Shown here one piece after another: positions 26,418 through 34,511 of a DNA stretch of 36,301 nucleotides. The notes beneath the pieces were generated by a model. The model saw nothing but the letters and a program-made list of their open reading frames with translations, made no database searches and was not told the origin of the DNA. The position numbers and the translations under genes were made by a program. The stretch comes from Thermoguttaceae bacterium (GTDB lineage Bacteria; Planctomycetota; Planctomycetia; Pirellulales; Thermoguttaceae). Every line of letters begins with the position of its first letter. Within the stretch, counting starts at the first letter, position 1. The DNA lies in the NCBI GenBank assembly GCA_017436025.1, contig JAFSDX010000058.1, positions 1 through 36,301 of the forward strand, read 5' to 3'.

Positions 26418-26446
26418 ATTGTACGCCAACCGCTACGGCGATTCAA
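26418..26446 (-). promoter_or_regulatory. sigma70 promoter of the sigma-like gene
   Basis: On the minus strand, TTGAAT (26446-26441), a 17-base spacer and TACAAT (26423-26418), about 95 bases before the GTG start. Confidence 0.65.
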
Positions 26447-26522
26447 CAAAATTCTTACCCAAAAACGTTTTTTTTTATTCGCTTTTTATTTCTTTCGTCG
26501 TTTCGTCGTTTTGGAAAAAAGC

Positions 26523-26551
26523 TTGCTTTTAGGCGGCGAGTCCGTTATAAT
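26523..26551 (+). promoter_or_regulatory. sigma70 promoter reading toward the phosphodiester glycosidase gene
   Basis: TTGCTT (26523-26528), a 17-base spacer and a perfect TATAAT (26546-26551). A second possible promoter has TTCCGA (26685-26690), 17 bases and TATACT (26708-26713). Either could serve the gene at 26819. Confidence 0.55.
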
Positions 26552-26818
26552 AATGCCGGAAAAGCGTCGTTTCGCCGAAAAGCGCCGCCGCGCCGACAAT
26601 AAAACGAAAAACGATAAAATTTGCGCCTTTTCTTGCAGAGGACGCCAATTTTAAAAAAGCGACGTCCGTAAAACGCGATATTTTTTCCGACAAATTTTTC
26701 GCGTCTATATACTAAAGCCGTCAACTTCCGCCGACGCGACCCAAAATCGCGAAAATTTTCAAAATTTTGCCGCGATTCCCTTCGCGTCGTTTCCGCCCCG
26801 TGTTAAGGAGACTCCCCG

Positions 26819-27919
26819 ATGAAACACCTCGCCCCGTTCTCGCTTTCGTCGACTCGCCCGCGACGTTCGTTCCGTTCCCTTCGGTTGAGCGCGGCGCTTT
26901 TCTCCGCCGTCGCGGTCGTCGGGCTTGCCGATTTTACGCCGATCGCTCAACTTGCGCCGTCTTCCCAGTTTGCGCGCTCCGTCGACTTCGCGCCGAGCGC
27001 CGTTCGCGCCGACGAGCCGAGCGACCCCGGCGTCGTTTGGGCCCCGCTCTATCGCGGCGTCGAGTATTCGCAACTCTTCGTCGACAAACCGGTTCTCAAC
27101 AAATGGCAAGTCGTCAAAATCGACCTCCAAGCGCGCGGCGTCGAGTTCGTCGCGACCGGACGCAACAAGAATTACGAGCCGGAAAAACGCGAAACTTGGC
27201 GCCAAACGACCGCCGATTTCCTCGACGAAAACAAACTCGCCGTCGCCGTTAACGCCAACTTTTACAACCCGTTCAACGCCGAAACGATTCGCACCCAAGG
27301 CGATTCGAACCTCCTCGGTTTCGGCGCCAACGACGGCGTTCTCGTCTCGAAACCGGAGCCGGGCCGTCCGGCGTTCGTCGTTTACAAAGATAAAACGGCG
27401 GCGATTTGCGACCTCGACCCGAACATTTCGGACGAAGAAGTCCAAAAGATTCAAGCGGGCGTCGCCGGAAGCAATATCGTTCTGAAAGACGGCGCCGTTC
27501 CGGAAATCAAGAACAAAGACCGGCACCCGCGCACCGCCGTCGGCATTTCCGCGGACGGGCGTTACGTCTTCCTCTTGATCGTCGACGGTCGCCAACCGAA
27601 ACACAGCGTCGGCGCGACGCTAACCGAAGTCGGCGAAACGCTTAAATACTTCGGCGCGCACATCGGGCTGAACCTCGACGGCGGCGGCTCGACGACGCTC
27701 GTTTGCCGAGGAATCGACGGGGCGTCGCAAATTCTCAACAGTCCGGCGAACTCCGGCGTTCCGCGCAACTTGCGCAACAACGCCAACGCGATCGGCGTTC
27801 GAGCGGCCAACGTCGCGCCGAGCGTCCGCGAACGGTTCGAAAAGAAAATGAAGCGCGCCGCCGAAAAAGCGGAAAAAGAAGCGAAAAAAGCCGAAAAAAC
27901 GGAGCAAGCGGCGAAATAA
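26819..27919 (+). CDS. exported phosphodiester glycosidase (NAGPA family)
   Basis: This 366-residue protein has a long basic lead, a hydrophobic export segment (LSAALFSAVAVVGLADF) and an Ala/Ser/Pro stretch ending VRADEPSDPG. The catalytic domain follows the NAGPA pattern (phosphodiester alpha-GlcNAcase-like, DUF2233): VAVNANFYNP, GFGANDGVLVSKPEPG, RHPRTAVGISADGRYVFLLI, VDGRQPKHSVGATLTEVGE and GLNLDGGGSTTLV, with NNANAIGVRA near the end. Such enzymes hydrolyse sugar-phosphodiester links; in bacteria they are often linked to exopolysaccharide or wall glycan metabolism. The substrate here is unknown. The tail is a Lys/Glu/Ala repeat helix. An AAGGAG site lies 9 bases before the ATG. Confidence 0.9.
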   Translation: MKHLAPFSLSSTRPRRSFRSLRLSAALFSAVAVVGLADFTPIAQLAPSSQFARSVDFAPSAVRADEPSDPGVVWAPLYRGVEYSQLFVDKPVLNKWQVVKIDLQARGVEFVATGRNKNYEPEKRETWRQTTADFLDENKLAVAVNANFYNPFNAETIRTQGDSNLLGFGANDGVLVSKPEPGRPAFVVYKDKTAAICDLDPNISDEEVQKIQAGVAGSNIVLKDGAVPEIKNKDRHPRTAVGISADGRYVFLLIVDGRQPKHSVGATLTEVGETLKYFGAHIGLNLDGGGSTTLVCRGIDGASQILNSPANSGVPRNLRNNANAIGVRAANVAPSVRERFEKKMKRAAEKAEKEAKKAEKTEQAAK

Positions 27920-27929
27920 TCCGCGCCCG

Positions 27930-27957
27930 TTGACAAAATCGCTCGACGCCGGATAAT
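27930..27957 (+). promoter_or_regulatory. sigma70 promoter of tsaD
   Basis: A perfect TTGACA (27930-27935), a 16-base spacer and GATAAT (27952-27957). It begins just after the stop of the glycosidase gene, so tsaD probably has its own transcript with a leader of about 120 bases. Confidence 0.7.
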
Positions 27958-28082
27958 AAAGGGAAGCGGAACCGCTTAACGTCGCGCTCGTGTCGCCGAC
28001 TTCCGCGCCGTTCCCTTCTTTTTATCGAACCGAAAGCGCCGAGCGTCAAACCGACGCCGCCAACCGAGAAAACGGGTAAAAG

Positions 28083-29111
28083 ATGAAAATTTTAACGATC
28101 GAATCGAGTTGCGACGAAACGGCCGCCGCCGTCGTCGACGACCGCCGCCGAGTTTTGGGCGCTTCGCTCGCGTCGCAAATCGACGTTCACCAACGTTTCG
28201 GCGGCGTCGTTCCGGAAATCGCGTCGCGCAACCACTTGGAAGCGATTTTGCCGGTCGTTTCGGACGCGTTGGCGCAAGCGGAAACGACGCTCGACGACCT
28301 CGACGCGATCGCGGTCGTCAACGCGCCGGGGTTGGCCGGTTCGCTTCTTATCGGATTGACGGCGGCCAAGGCGCTTTGCGTCGCGGCGAACAAACCGTTG
28401 ATCGCGATCAACCATTTGCAAGCGCACATTTACGCTTGCCGCGTCGCGTTCGACGAAGACCTCTTCCCCTGCGTCGGGCTGATCGTCAGCGGCGGGCACT
28501 CGAGCCTTTACCGTTGCGCCGGGCCGATCGACTTCGAACCGCTCGGAACGACGATCGACGACGCCGCCGGGGAAGCGTTCGACAAGGTCGCGTCGATGTT
28601 AGGCTTGCCTTATCCGGGCGGCCCGAGCATTCAAAAGGCGGCGGAAAGCGGGAATCCGAAAGCGTTTGCGTTCCCGCGTCCGATGTTGAACGACCCGGAG
28701 CGGTTGCAGTTCAGTTTCAGCGGTCTCAAAACGGCGGTGCGGTACAAGCTCGCCGGGGTCGGCAAGGTCGACTTTTCGACGACGCAAATTTCGGAGCAAG
28801 AGCGCGCCGACGTCGCCGCGTCGTTTCAAGAGGCGGTCGTCGACTGTTTGGTCGGCAAGTCGGTTCAAGCGCTGAAAAAATGCGGAATGAAAACGCTTTG
28901 CGTCGGCGGCGGCGTCGCGGCGAACGCTCGTTTCCGCGAGAAAATGGAGGACGCGGCGAAGAAAAACCGCTTCCAACTTTACGTCGCGCCGCCAAAGCTC
29001 TGCACCGACAACGCGGTGATGGGCGCGGTCGCGATCGAACGCTTCCAAGCCGGGCTCTTCGAACCGCTCGACTTAGATATTTTCCCCGGCCTCGTTCGCG
29101 ACGCGCAGTAA
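28083..29111 (+). CDS. tsaD: tRNA N6-threonylcarbamoyladenosine transferase subunit TsaD
   Basis: TsaD (YgjD/Kae1) transfers the threonylcarbamoyl group from its AMP adduct to A37 of ANN-decoding tRNAs, working with TsaB and TsaE in most bacteria. The 342-residue length is normal. It shows the ASKHA nucleotide-binding start ILTIESSCDETAAAVV, the GGVVPEIASRNH motif, the metal-binding His pair in INHLQAHIYA, LIVSGGHSSLY, GEAFDKVASMLGL with YPGGPSI, FSFSGLKTAVRY, VGGGVAANARFRE and CTDNAVMGA. All the active-site segments are intact. The last 162 bases of the gene and the following 63 bases are repeated downstream (from 29175). Confidence 0.97.
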   Translation: MKILTIESSCDETAAAVVDDRRRVLGASLASQIDVHQRFGGVVPEIASRNHLEAILPVVSDALAQAETTLDDLDAIAVVNAPGLAGSLLIGLTAAKALCVAANKPLIAINHLQAHIYACRVAFDEDLFPCVGLIVSGGHSSLYRCAGPIDFEPLGTTIDDAAGEAFDKVASMLGLPYPGGPSIQKAAESGNPKAFAFPRPMLNDPERLQFSFSGLKTAVRYKLAGVGKVDFSTTQISEQERADVAASFQEAVVDCLVGKSVQALKKCGMKTLCVGGGVAANARFREKMEDAAKKNRFQLYVAPPKLCTDNAVMGAVAIERFQAGLFEPLDLDIFPGLVRDAQ

Positions 29112-29474
29112 GCGCCGCCTTTCCGCAAACGCCGCTTTTAAACAACGTTAACGCAACGTTTTAACGGAAAACGCGACGCGGCGAAGAAGAACCGCTTCCA
29201 ACTTTACGTCGCGCCGCCGAAGCTAGCGCCGACGTCGCGGCGACGGGCGCGGTCGCGATCGAACGCTTCCAAGCCGGGCTCTTCGAACCGCTCGACTTAG
29301 ATATTTTCCCCGGCCTCGTCCGCGACGCGCAGTAAGCGCCGCCTTTCCGCAAACGCCGCTTTTAAACAACGTTAACGCAACGTTTTAACGGAAAACGCGA
29401 CGCGGCGAAAAAAAACCGCTTCCAACTTTACGTCGCGCCGCCGAAGCTAGCGCCGACCAACGCGCAAACGCGGC
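29112..29474. other. stretch after tsaD made of decayed tsaD-end copies
   Basis: These 363 bases hold no intact gene. They consist of the tsaD 3' flank, copy B (29175-29398) and the start of copy C (29399 on). No transposase or tRNA is present. Confidence 0.8.
29175..29398 (+). pseudogene. decayed duplicate of the tsaD 3' end (copy B)
   Basis: This segment repeats 28950-29174 (copy A, the end of tsaD plus its 3' flank) almost base for base, with a period of 225. It keeps NRFQLYVAPPK and, in another frame, ERFQAGLFEPLDLDIFPGLV with its TAA. The stretch for CTDNAVMG is altered and one base is lost, which breaks the frame. It has no start or ribosome site and cannot make TsaD. Confidence 0.9.
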
Positions 29475-29507
29475 TTAAAGAATCGACCTTCGCGTAGAGC
29501 TTTGAAA
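29399..29507 (+). repeat. truncated third copy of the tsaD tail (copy C)
   Basis: It starts 224 bases after copy B with the same GACGCGGCGAA and keeps about 60 bases of close match through AAGCTAGCGCCGAC, sharing copy B's changes rather than tsaD's sequence. It then runs into the 3' end of the zinc-ribbon gene. Copy C therefore probably derives from copy B. Confidence 0.85.
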
Positions 29508-30158
29508 AACGAACGGGTCGCTCGCCGCGCATTTTTCGCGAATCTTCGCGACGAGGCGCGCTTCGTAGTCCCCTTCCGGATCGCCCGTTTTTCCGGCTGC
29601 TTCGAGAATCGCGACCGCTTCGTCGAAGCGTCCGAGTTCTCGCGCGACTTCGGCGCTGAACGTCGCGTCGTCGGGGGCGATTTCCTTCGTCAACTCGCCG
29701 ATTCGTTCCAAGTTCTTTCGCCAACGTTCTTTATCGGCGTCGTTTTTCCAAAGGGCGGCTTCGTTTTCGGCGCGCGTTCTTTGATCGACGCGGTATCGAA
29801 TTCGGTCGTTGTAAAGCCGCCAAATTTGCGTTCGGACGTTGAACTCCGGAAGGCCGGTCTCGTTTTTCTCTTCCAAAAAGCGAACCGAGTCTTCGAGGTC
29901 GAGCATATCGAGATACGATTCGGACGGTCCCCATTTGGGCGCGTCGGCGTCCTCGGACGGTTTCAGGTCGCTAACCCAAAAAAGCTCGCCGCATTTCGGA
30001 CACTTCGAGAAACTCGGAAACGTCGGAAGCATCGGCGCTTCGCGTTTTCTATCGGAGTAATACCGAGCGCCGAGCGTGTTGCCGCTCCAAAGTTGACGTT
30101 GATAAACGGTCGCGTCGCAACGCGGGCAAGCCAACCGCAGGGGATCCGCGAACATCAT
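29475..30158 (-). CDS. two-CxxC zinc-ribbon protein with helical tail, function unknown
   Basis: This 227-residue protein has an N-terminal CPRC (about residue 12) and CPKCGELFW (about residue 53), a likely zinc ribbon that sits on either side of a Tyr/Arg-rich segment. The rest is predominantly helical and charged, with a TPR-like part near the end (FSAEVARELGRFDEAVAILEAAGK). No signal peptide is present, so it is cytoplasmic. I recognise no named family. The start ATG-ATG follows AGGAGG with 9-base spacing, and a strong promoter lies upstream. Its 3' end overlaps repeat copy C, and a related stretch follows copy D, so the gene is bracketed by direct repeats. Confidence 0.75.
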   Translation of the reverse strand: MMFADPLRLACPRCDATVYQRQLWSGNTLGARYYSDRKREAPMLPTFPSFSKCPKCGELFWVSDLKPSEDADAPKWGPSESYLDMLDLEDSVRFLEEKNETGLPEFNVRTQIWRLYNDRIRYRVDQRTRAENEAALWKNDADKERWRKNLERIGELTKEIAPDDATFSAEVARELGRFDEAVAILEAAGKTGDPEGDYEARLVAKIREKCAASDPFVFQSSTRRSIL

Positions 30159-30287
30159 TGTTTTTGTCCTCCTTAATCTAAAATAGCCAAACTCGCGTCG
30201 TTCGCAACGCGTTCGCGAACGGTTGCGCCGCAAGTCGAGAAATAAAAACGCCGAAAATATTTTAGCGACGCGAACCGCCGCCGTCCT

Positions 30288-30316
30288 ATTATACGCGTCC
30301 GTTTTGCGAACGGCAA
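30288..30316 (-). promoter_or_regulatory. sigma70 promoter of the zinc-ribbon gene
   Basis: On the minus strand, TTGCCG (30316-30311), a 17-base spacer and a perfect TATAAT (30293-30288). The leader is about 120 bases. Confidence 0.7.
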
Positions 30317-30375
30317 CAAAAAAACGGGAAAATTTTCAACGCCAAGAAACGAAAAACGGCTCGCCTCCGCCAAAG

Positions 30376-30495
30376 TCGCGAAAACGAACCGCCTCCAATT
30401 TTACGTCGCGCCGCCGAAACTAGCGCCGACCAACGCGGCGACGGGCGCCGTCTTAACGAACCGACGTTCGCGCAACGCTTTAAAACCGACGTCCC
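30376..30495 (+). repeat. distant fourth fragment of the tsaD tail (copy D)
   Basis: This diverged fragment lies about 980 bases after copy C. It keeps the segment coding RLQFYVAPPK, AACTAGCGCCGACCAACGCG and the GCGACGGGCGC of copy B that copy C has lost. Beyond this, its sequence (CTTAACGAACCGACGTTCGCG) tracks the DNA following copy C, which is the 3' end of the zinc-ribbon gene, with scattered differences. Confidence 0.75.
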
Positions 30496-30581
30496 CTCCA
30501 ACCGAACGACGCGCCTTTCGCCGCCGCTCGCTCGGTTTTTCTTTTCTCGCCACTTTCCGACGTCGAAGTCGCTTACCCCCT

Positions 30582-31562
30582 TTAACCGCGTTTCGTTAAC
30601 GGAGCGATTAGGTAACGACGCGTAAAATGAACGATTCGCTTCGGAACCGACTCCGTTTTAACCGACAACAACCGCTTAAAAATCGCCCAATCGGAATGCC
30701 GCTCTTCAAAATGATCTTCCATCAAGAACTTAAAACCGCCTTGATAATGAAGCGCGAGAAACGGCCCGCGCTTGCCGTCTTTCGTTTCTCCCCAAGGACG
30801 TCCGTCGCGAAAGTCGACGATTTTGCGCCAAGGTTTAATAATTCCGGGCAAAAAATTTCGCGTTTTGAAGTAACTCGCGTCGTTGATTTTGCCGTCGAAC
30901 CAAACGCCTTGCGGATAATAATCGTCTAACACCGCGATTTTTCGGCTCGTTCGCAAACTCCAAGCGCCCCAAAGCGACATATCGGAAATCCAAACGCGTT
31001 TCGGCGTCTCGCCCCGACGAACTTTCGCGAGTTTCCACTCCAACTCTTTAAAGAGCGCGGAATTGCGATACACCTCGAAAAGAAAATCGCAAAACTCCTC
31101 CAAACCGGCGAGCGAACCGATAAAGTTGCAATGCGGCGTATATCTCGGCGCGGCGTCCCAACGGGTAAACGTTCCCGCGAAATCTTGAAAACGCTTCGCT
31201 TCTTCCGCCGCGTCGCAAAAGAGAAGAACGTCGGAGTCGAGCGCGAGGCACGACCGCAAATTCTCCGCGCGCATTAGGTTGCGAATATAAATCCAACGCT
31301 TGCAACAGAATTCCGTCAACTGCGGGCGATTTTTCGAACGTCCGAGATAAATCGAGCTAAATTCCGCGACGCCGTCGTTTAACGTCGAATCGCCGAGCGA
31401 GCGAAACTCGACGTTAAGCTCTTTCGCGCGTTCGGCGCCGTCCGCGTCGTCCCCCAACCAAAAGACGCGAGTCGCCGGGTTCGTTTTTCGAACTTGCCGC
31501 AAACAAAGTTCCAACGAACGATTGAACCCGCAATGAACGACGACGATTGCGAACGCTTCCAT
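30582..31562 (-). CDS. glycosyltransferase-like protein (GT-A fold, DxD)
   Basis: This 326-residue cytoplasmic protein starts AFAIVVVHCGFNRSLELCL, typical of a nucleotide-sugar-binding N-terminus, and continues with RVFWLGDDADG. It has a DSD motif in CLALDSDVLLF (residues 109-111), which fits the metal- and nucleotide-binding DxD of GT-A enzymes. Later features are HCNFIGSLAGLEEFCDFLFE, WISDMSLWGAW and HYQGGFKFLM, the last resembling acceptor-side loops. The sugar and acceptor are unknown. The start has an AAAGGAAAA ribosome site. It is the last gene of the leftward cluster, 77 bases behind the membrane-protein gene. Confidence 0.7.
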   Translation of the reverse strand: MEAFAIVVVHCGFNRSLELCLRQVRKTNPATRVFWLGDDADGAERAKELNVEFRSLGDSTLNDGVAEFSSIYLGRSKNRPQLTEFCCKRWIYIRNLMRAENLRSCLALDSDVLLFCDAAEEAKRFQDFAGTFTRWDAAPRYTPHCNFIGSLAGLEEFCDFLFEVYRNSALFKELEWKLAKVRRGETPKRVWISDMSLWGAWSLRTSRKIAVLDDYYPQGVWFDGKINDASYFKTRNFLPGIIKPWRKIVDFRDGRPWGETKDGKRGPFLALHYQGGFKFLMEDHFEERHSDWAIFKRLLSVKTESVPKRIVHFTRRYLIAPLTKRG

Positions 31563-31639
31563 TTTTTCCTTTCTTTAAGCGCAAAACGCGCCGCAGTTTT
31601 AACGTTTTGAAAAATTTTTATCCCTTCGTCGGCTCTTTC

Positions 31640-32344
31640 TTAACGTTTACGCAAACGCAAACAAGCTCTTGGGCGCGCCGAAACGTCGACAAAGTTTTTT
31701 CCTTTTTCTTCGACGACCGACGACGATAACTCGCGCCGCGTCGCGACGTTGCGAACGCCGGTTAAAATCGCCGCGACCGTCAAAAACGCCCAAAAGCCGA
31801 AATCTAAAATCGCGTCGAAAAAGTTCGCGTAAAGTCCCGCCGCCGTCGCGACGTAAGCGCCGACCAAAAGCGCCGCGATTCGTCGGGACGCGAACGCCGC
31901 CGCAAGCGCCGCGACCGTCAAACCGACGCTCGGCGCGTATCCGAAGCGGTAAGGGTCGAACGCGAAAAAGTTCAACTCCGACGCGTAAAGCGCCGCGCCC
32001 CAAACGATTAAAACGCCCGCGCAAAAGGTCGTTTCGCGCCGCGAAACGTTAAAAATCGACGCGTCGAGTTTGGCCGCCTTGGCGTTTTGCGATTCCTTGA
32101 CGCGGCGTCGCCAAAGTCCGAAATAAATCGCCGTCGCCGCGCCGGTCAACGCCGGAACGTCCCAAAAGGCGAAAACGCAAGCCGTTAGCGAAACGCCGTC
32201 CGGCAAAATCGGAAGCGACGCAAACGCGGCGACCGCCGCCGCGACCGTCAGCCGTCGCCGCCGCGTCGCTCCAAACGCTCCGACCGCCGTTCCTAAAAGC
32301 GCCGCGACCAAGCAGAATCCCCAAACGTTCGCCGCGTCCGTCAT
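31640..32344 (-). CDS. polytopic membrane protein, function unknown
   Basis: This 234-residue protein has about six hydrophobic segments (for example VWGFCLVAALLGTAVGAF, AGVLIVWGAALYASELNFF and SVGLTVAALAAAFASRRIA) and a charged C-terminal tail rich in Arg. No conserved motif was recognised. Its ATG overlaps the stop of the sialidase gene by 4 bases (ATGA), so the two are translationally coupled. By neighbourhood it may serve envelope glycan synthesis or transport (inference). Confidence 0.75.
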   Translation of the reverse strand: MTDAANVWGFCLVAALLGTAVGAFGATRRRRLTVAAAVAAFASLPILPDGVSLTACVFAFWDVPALTGAATAIYFGLWRRRVKESQNAKAAKLDASIFNVSRRETTFCAGVLIVWGAALYASELNFFAFDPYRFGYAPSVGLTVAALAAAFASRRIAALLVGAYVATAAGLYANFFDAILDFGFWAFLTVAAILTGVRNVATRRELSSSVVEEKGKNFVDVSARPRACLRLRKR

Positions 32345-33498
32345 TTCGTTTCCTCCTCCGCGTTCGCGTTCGCGCCGCTTTGTAAAATCGCGGTCAAATT
32401 CGCCGCCTTAATCGCTTTCCGCTTCCAAGTGTAAACAACGCAAAGCTCGCCGTTCCAACGCGTTAAAAACGGATAAGAAAACTCGCAATCCGGTTCGTTT
32501 TCCAATTCGGCGACCGCCGTCCAGCGCGTTAAATCGGTCGGATCGGCCGTCCAAACAAGAAGCCGCGCCCGCCCGCCGTCGCCCGGATTCCCGACCAAAA
32601 CGAGCCGTCCGTCGTCGGCAAGCGCCGCCGCGACGCTCGCGTTCGGGTTGTCCAACGGCAAGCGCGGTCGAGGTCGCCAAGTCGCGCCACCGTCGAGCGA
32701 CTCCGAAACGCCGACGCCGCCCTCCTCGACGCGCAAAAACGCCAACGCTCGACGCTCGCTCAACGGCGCTATCGTCGGTTGAAGCGCCCTCGCGTTTTCG
32801 GCGATCGGCGTTTTCGCTCGGTCGACCAAGCGTCCGAACGCGTCGAACGCCAACGCGAGGCCGTACTTCGTCGCCGATTCGCAATACGTCGGGAGCAAAA
32901 AGCCGCCGTCCGAACGCGGAACCGCCTCCGCGCGAACGAGCGAGCTAATATTGAAAAGAGGCGTCGTTCGCAAACGTCGGAAACGCGACCAGGTCGCGCC
33001 GCCGTCGTCCGACGTCGCGACGTTTAGCGACGAACCCGACCAACCGCCGTACGAAACGCTCGTTACGAAGAGAAAAAGCCGCTCGCCTTGCGCGTAAACG
33101 ACCGGATTGCCGAGTTTGCGAATCGACCGCCAAACGTCGCGGCTCAAACGCGAACGGTCGAGCAGAACGCGCGGTTCCGACGTTTTCCCGTCCGACGTTA
33201 AGGTCGCGCCGTAAATGTTGACGTCGCGAGCGCCTTCGCGCGTTCCGCCGTACCAAGCGACGAAGAGCCGACCGTCCGGCAGGGGCGCCGCCGTCGCCGA
33301 ATGGCAAGACGCGGTCGGAATCTCGAACGTCGCGGTTTCGAACGCAAGGGTCGAAACGGAACCGCCGTCGTTCGCCGTCCGCGCGCCCTGCGTCGGCGCG
33401 CCTTGCGGCGGCGCGAAAGTCGCCGTTTGCGTTTCCGAGCGCGCCGTCGCCGCGACGACGATCGCTAAAATCAACGCTAAACGAAATTTCACTTCCAT
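32341..33498 (-). CDS. exported sialidase (BNR-type predicted neuraminidase)
   Basis: This 385-residue protein has a signal peptide (FRLALILAIVVAATARSE). The core follows the BNR_2/COG4692 neuraminidase pattern: TASCHSATAAPLPDGRLFVAW, YGGTREGARDVNIYGATL, and two Asp boxes, SDDGGATWS (163-171) and SLDGGATWR (267-275), with propeller strands between and after. Such enzymes release sialic acid or act on related acidic sugars outside the cytoplasm; whether this one truly cleaves sialosides is not shown by sequence. It is the third gene of the leftward cluster, 41 bases after the UbiA gene and overlapping the next gene by 4 bases. Confidence 0.88.
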   Translation of the reverse strand: MEVKFRLALILAIVVAATARSETQTATFAPPQGAPTQGARTANDGGSVSTLAFETATFEIPTASCHSATAAPLPDGRLFVAWYGGTREGARDVNIYGATLTSDGKTSEPRVLLDRSRLSRDVWRSIRKLGNPVVYAQGERLFLFVTSVSYGGWSGSSLNVATSDDGGATWSRFRRLRTTPLFNISSLVRAEAVPRSDGGFLLPTYCESATKYGLALAFDAFGRLVDRAKTPIAENARALQPTIAPLSERRALAFLRVEEGGVGVSESLDGGATWRPRPRLPLDNPNASVAAALADDGRLVLVGNPGDGGRARLLVWTADPTDLTRWTAVAELENEPDCEFSYPFLTRWNGELCVVYTWKRKAIKAANLTAILQSGANANAEEETK

Positions 33499-33539
33499 TT
33501 TACGTTAGCCTTTTACTTCCTTCTCGTTTTCAACGCCGC

Positions 33540-34511
33540 CTAAAAATCGATTCTCCACAAGACCGAAACGTCCGCTTTCTCCGAATTGAGCCATTCGTAA
33601 AAAATTGGAACTTCGACGAACATCAACGCGAAAAACGCGACGCAACACGCGGCGACGCAAACCATTAAACGACGCTCTTTATACAACCGCTCCGGATGTT
33701 GAACCGGCGAATCTTCCAGGAACGTTACCCGCAAATACTCGGCGAAAAAGAGCGCGACCAACGGCGTCGAAAGCAACAGCTCCAGGTGATACCGAACAAA
33801 AAATATCCCCAAAAAGAGCGCGCTAAAGACGGAGTAAAAAAACATCGAAATCATCAGCGAATCAAGCGTATACCATTGAAAACTCTTGCGATACGCGGCG
33901 GCGACCTCGCGGTCTCCGATGCGGCGCAACTCGGCCCAACGCTTGCACGCCATCAGGAACGCGCCGAGCCCCCAATACGCTAAAATCAGCGAAATCGGCG
34001 GCGTCTGCGTCGCGTTCAACGCGAACCATCCCAACAGCAAACGAATCGGATTGTTGATCGACTCGCTAATCACGTCCAAATACGGAAGCTCTTTCGTTCG
34101 CGCCGGCGGAACGTTGTACGCCGTTCCCATCAGCCAAAGGAACGCCGCCGACGCGAAAAACCAAACGTTAATCGTCCAAGCGATCGCCAACCCGAACGCG
34201 CCGATCAAAATCCACTCCGCATACGCGACTTTAAGATTGACGCGACCGGACGGAATCGGTCGGTTTTTCTTGACCGGATGCGCTAAGTCGCTCGGCGCGT
34301 CGAGGATTTCGTTCAAGACGTAATTGCTCGACGCGACGGCGCAAGTCGCGATCAGCGCCAACGTTAACTTATAAAGAACGGTCGTTAAATTTTCAACGTT
34401 CGCCAGCGTCGGGTCGTAAAAAAACGCCAACGCGACGCCGAGCGCCATAAACACGTTCTTGAACCAATGGTCGGGCCGCGCGATCGCGACGTAAGCTCGC
34501 CAATTTTTCAT
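33540..34511 (-). CDS. UbiA-family prenyltransferase (polyprenyl-phosphate phosphoribosyltransferase-like)
   Basis: This 323-residue membrane enzyme has about eight hydrophobic helices. The start IARPDHWFKNVFM, the first Asp motif NEILDAPSDLAHPVKKNRP (residues 67-85) and the second region PPARTKELPYLDVISESI followed by NNPIRLLLGW match the UbiA superfamily, and the RPDHWFKN and HPVKKNRP(I)PSG features resemble decaprenyl-phosphate phosphoribosyltransferase (DPPR synthase). That enzyme makes a polyprenyl-phosphate pentose used as a glycosyl donor. The gene overlaps the preceding GT39 gene by 4 bases (ATGA), which supports a shared lipid-linked sugar pathway. A quinone- or heme-type UbiA is the alternative. 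Confidence 0.85.
   Translation of the reverse strand: MKNWRAYVAIARPDHWFKNVFMALGVALAFFYDPTLANVENLTTVLYKLTLALIATCAVASSNYVLNEILDAPSDLAHPVKKNRPIPSGRVNLKVAYAEWILIGAFGLAIAWTINVWFFASAAFLWLMGTAYNVPPARTKELPYLDVISESINNPIRLLLGWFALNATQTPPISLILAYWGLGAFLMACKRWAELRRIGDREVAAAYRKSFQWYTLDSLMISMFFYSVFSALFLGIFFVRYHLELLLSTPLVALFFAEYLRVTFLEDSPVQHPERLYKERRLMVCVAACCVAFFALMFVEVPIFYEWLNSEKADVSVLWRIDF

Larger units (their letters stand above)
26323..26818. other. divergent promoter region between sigma-like and glycosidase genes
   Basis: No gene is seen in about 500 bases. Well-formed promoters point in both directions (26418-26446 leftward, 26523-26551 rightward), and a second rightward -10 (TATACT, 26708-26713) lies nearer the glycosidase gene. 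If the distal rightward promoter is used, the leader is about 260 bases. Confidence 0.6.
30159..30581. other. intergenic region with promoter and repeat copy D
   Basis: No gene is seen in these 423 bases. They hold the leader and promoter of the zinc-ribbon gene (30288-30316), the fourth tsaD-tail fragment (30376-30495) and a short 3' flank of the glycosyltransferase gene. Confidence 0.6.
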
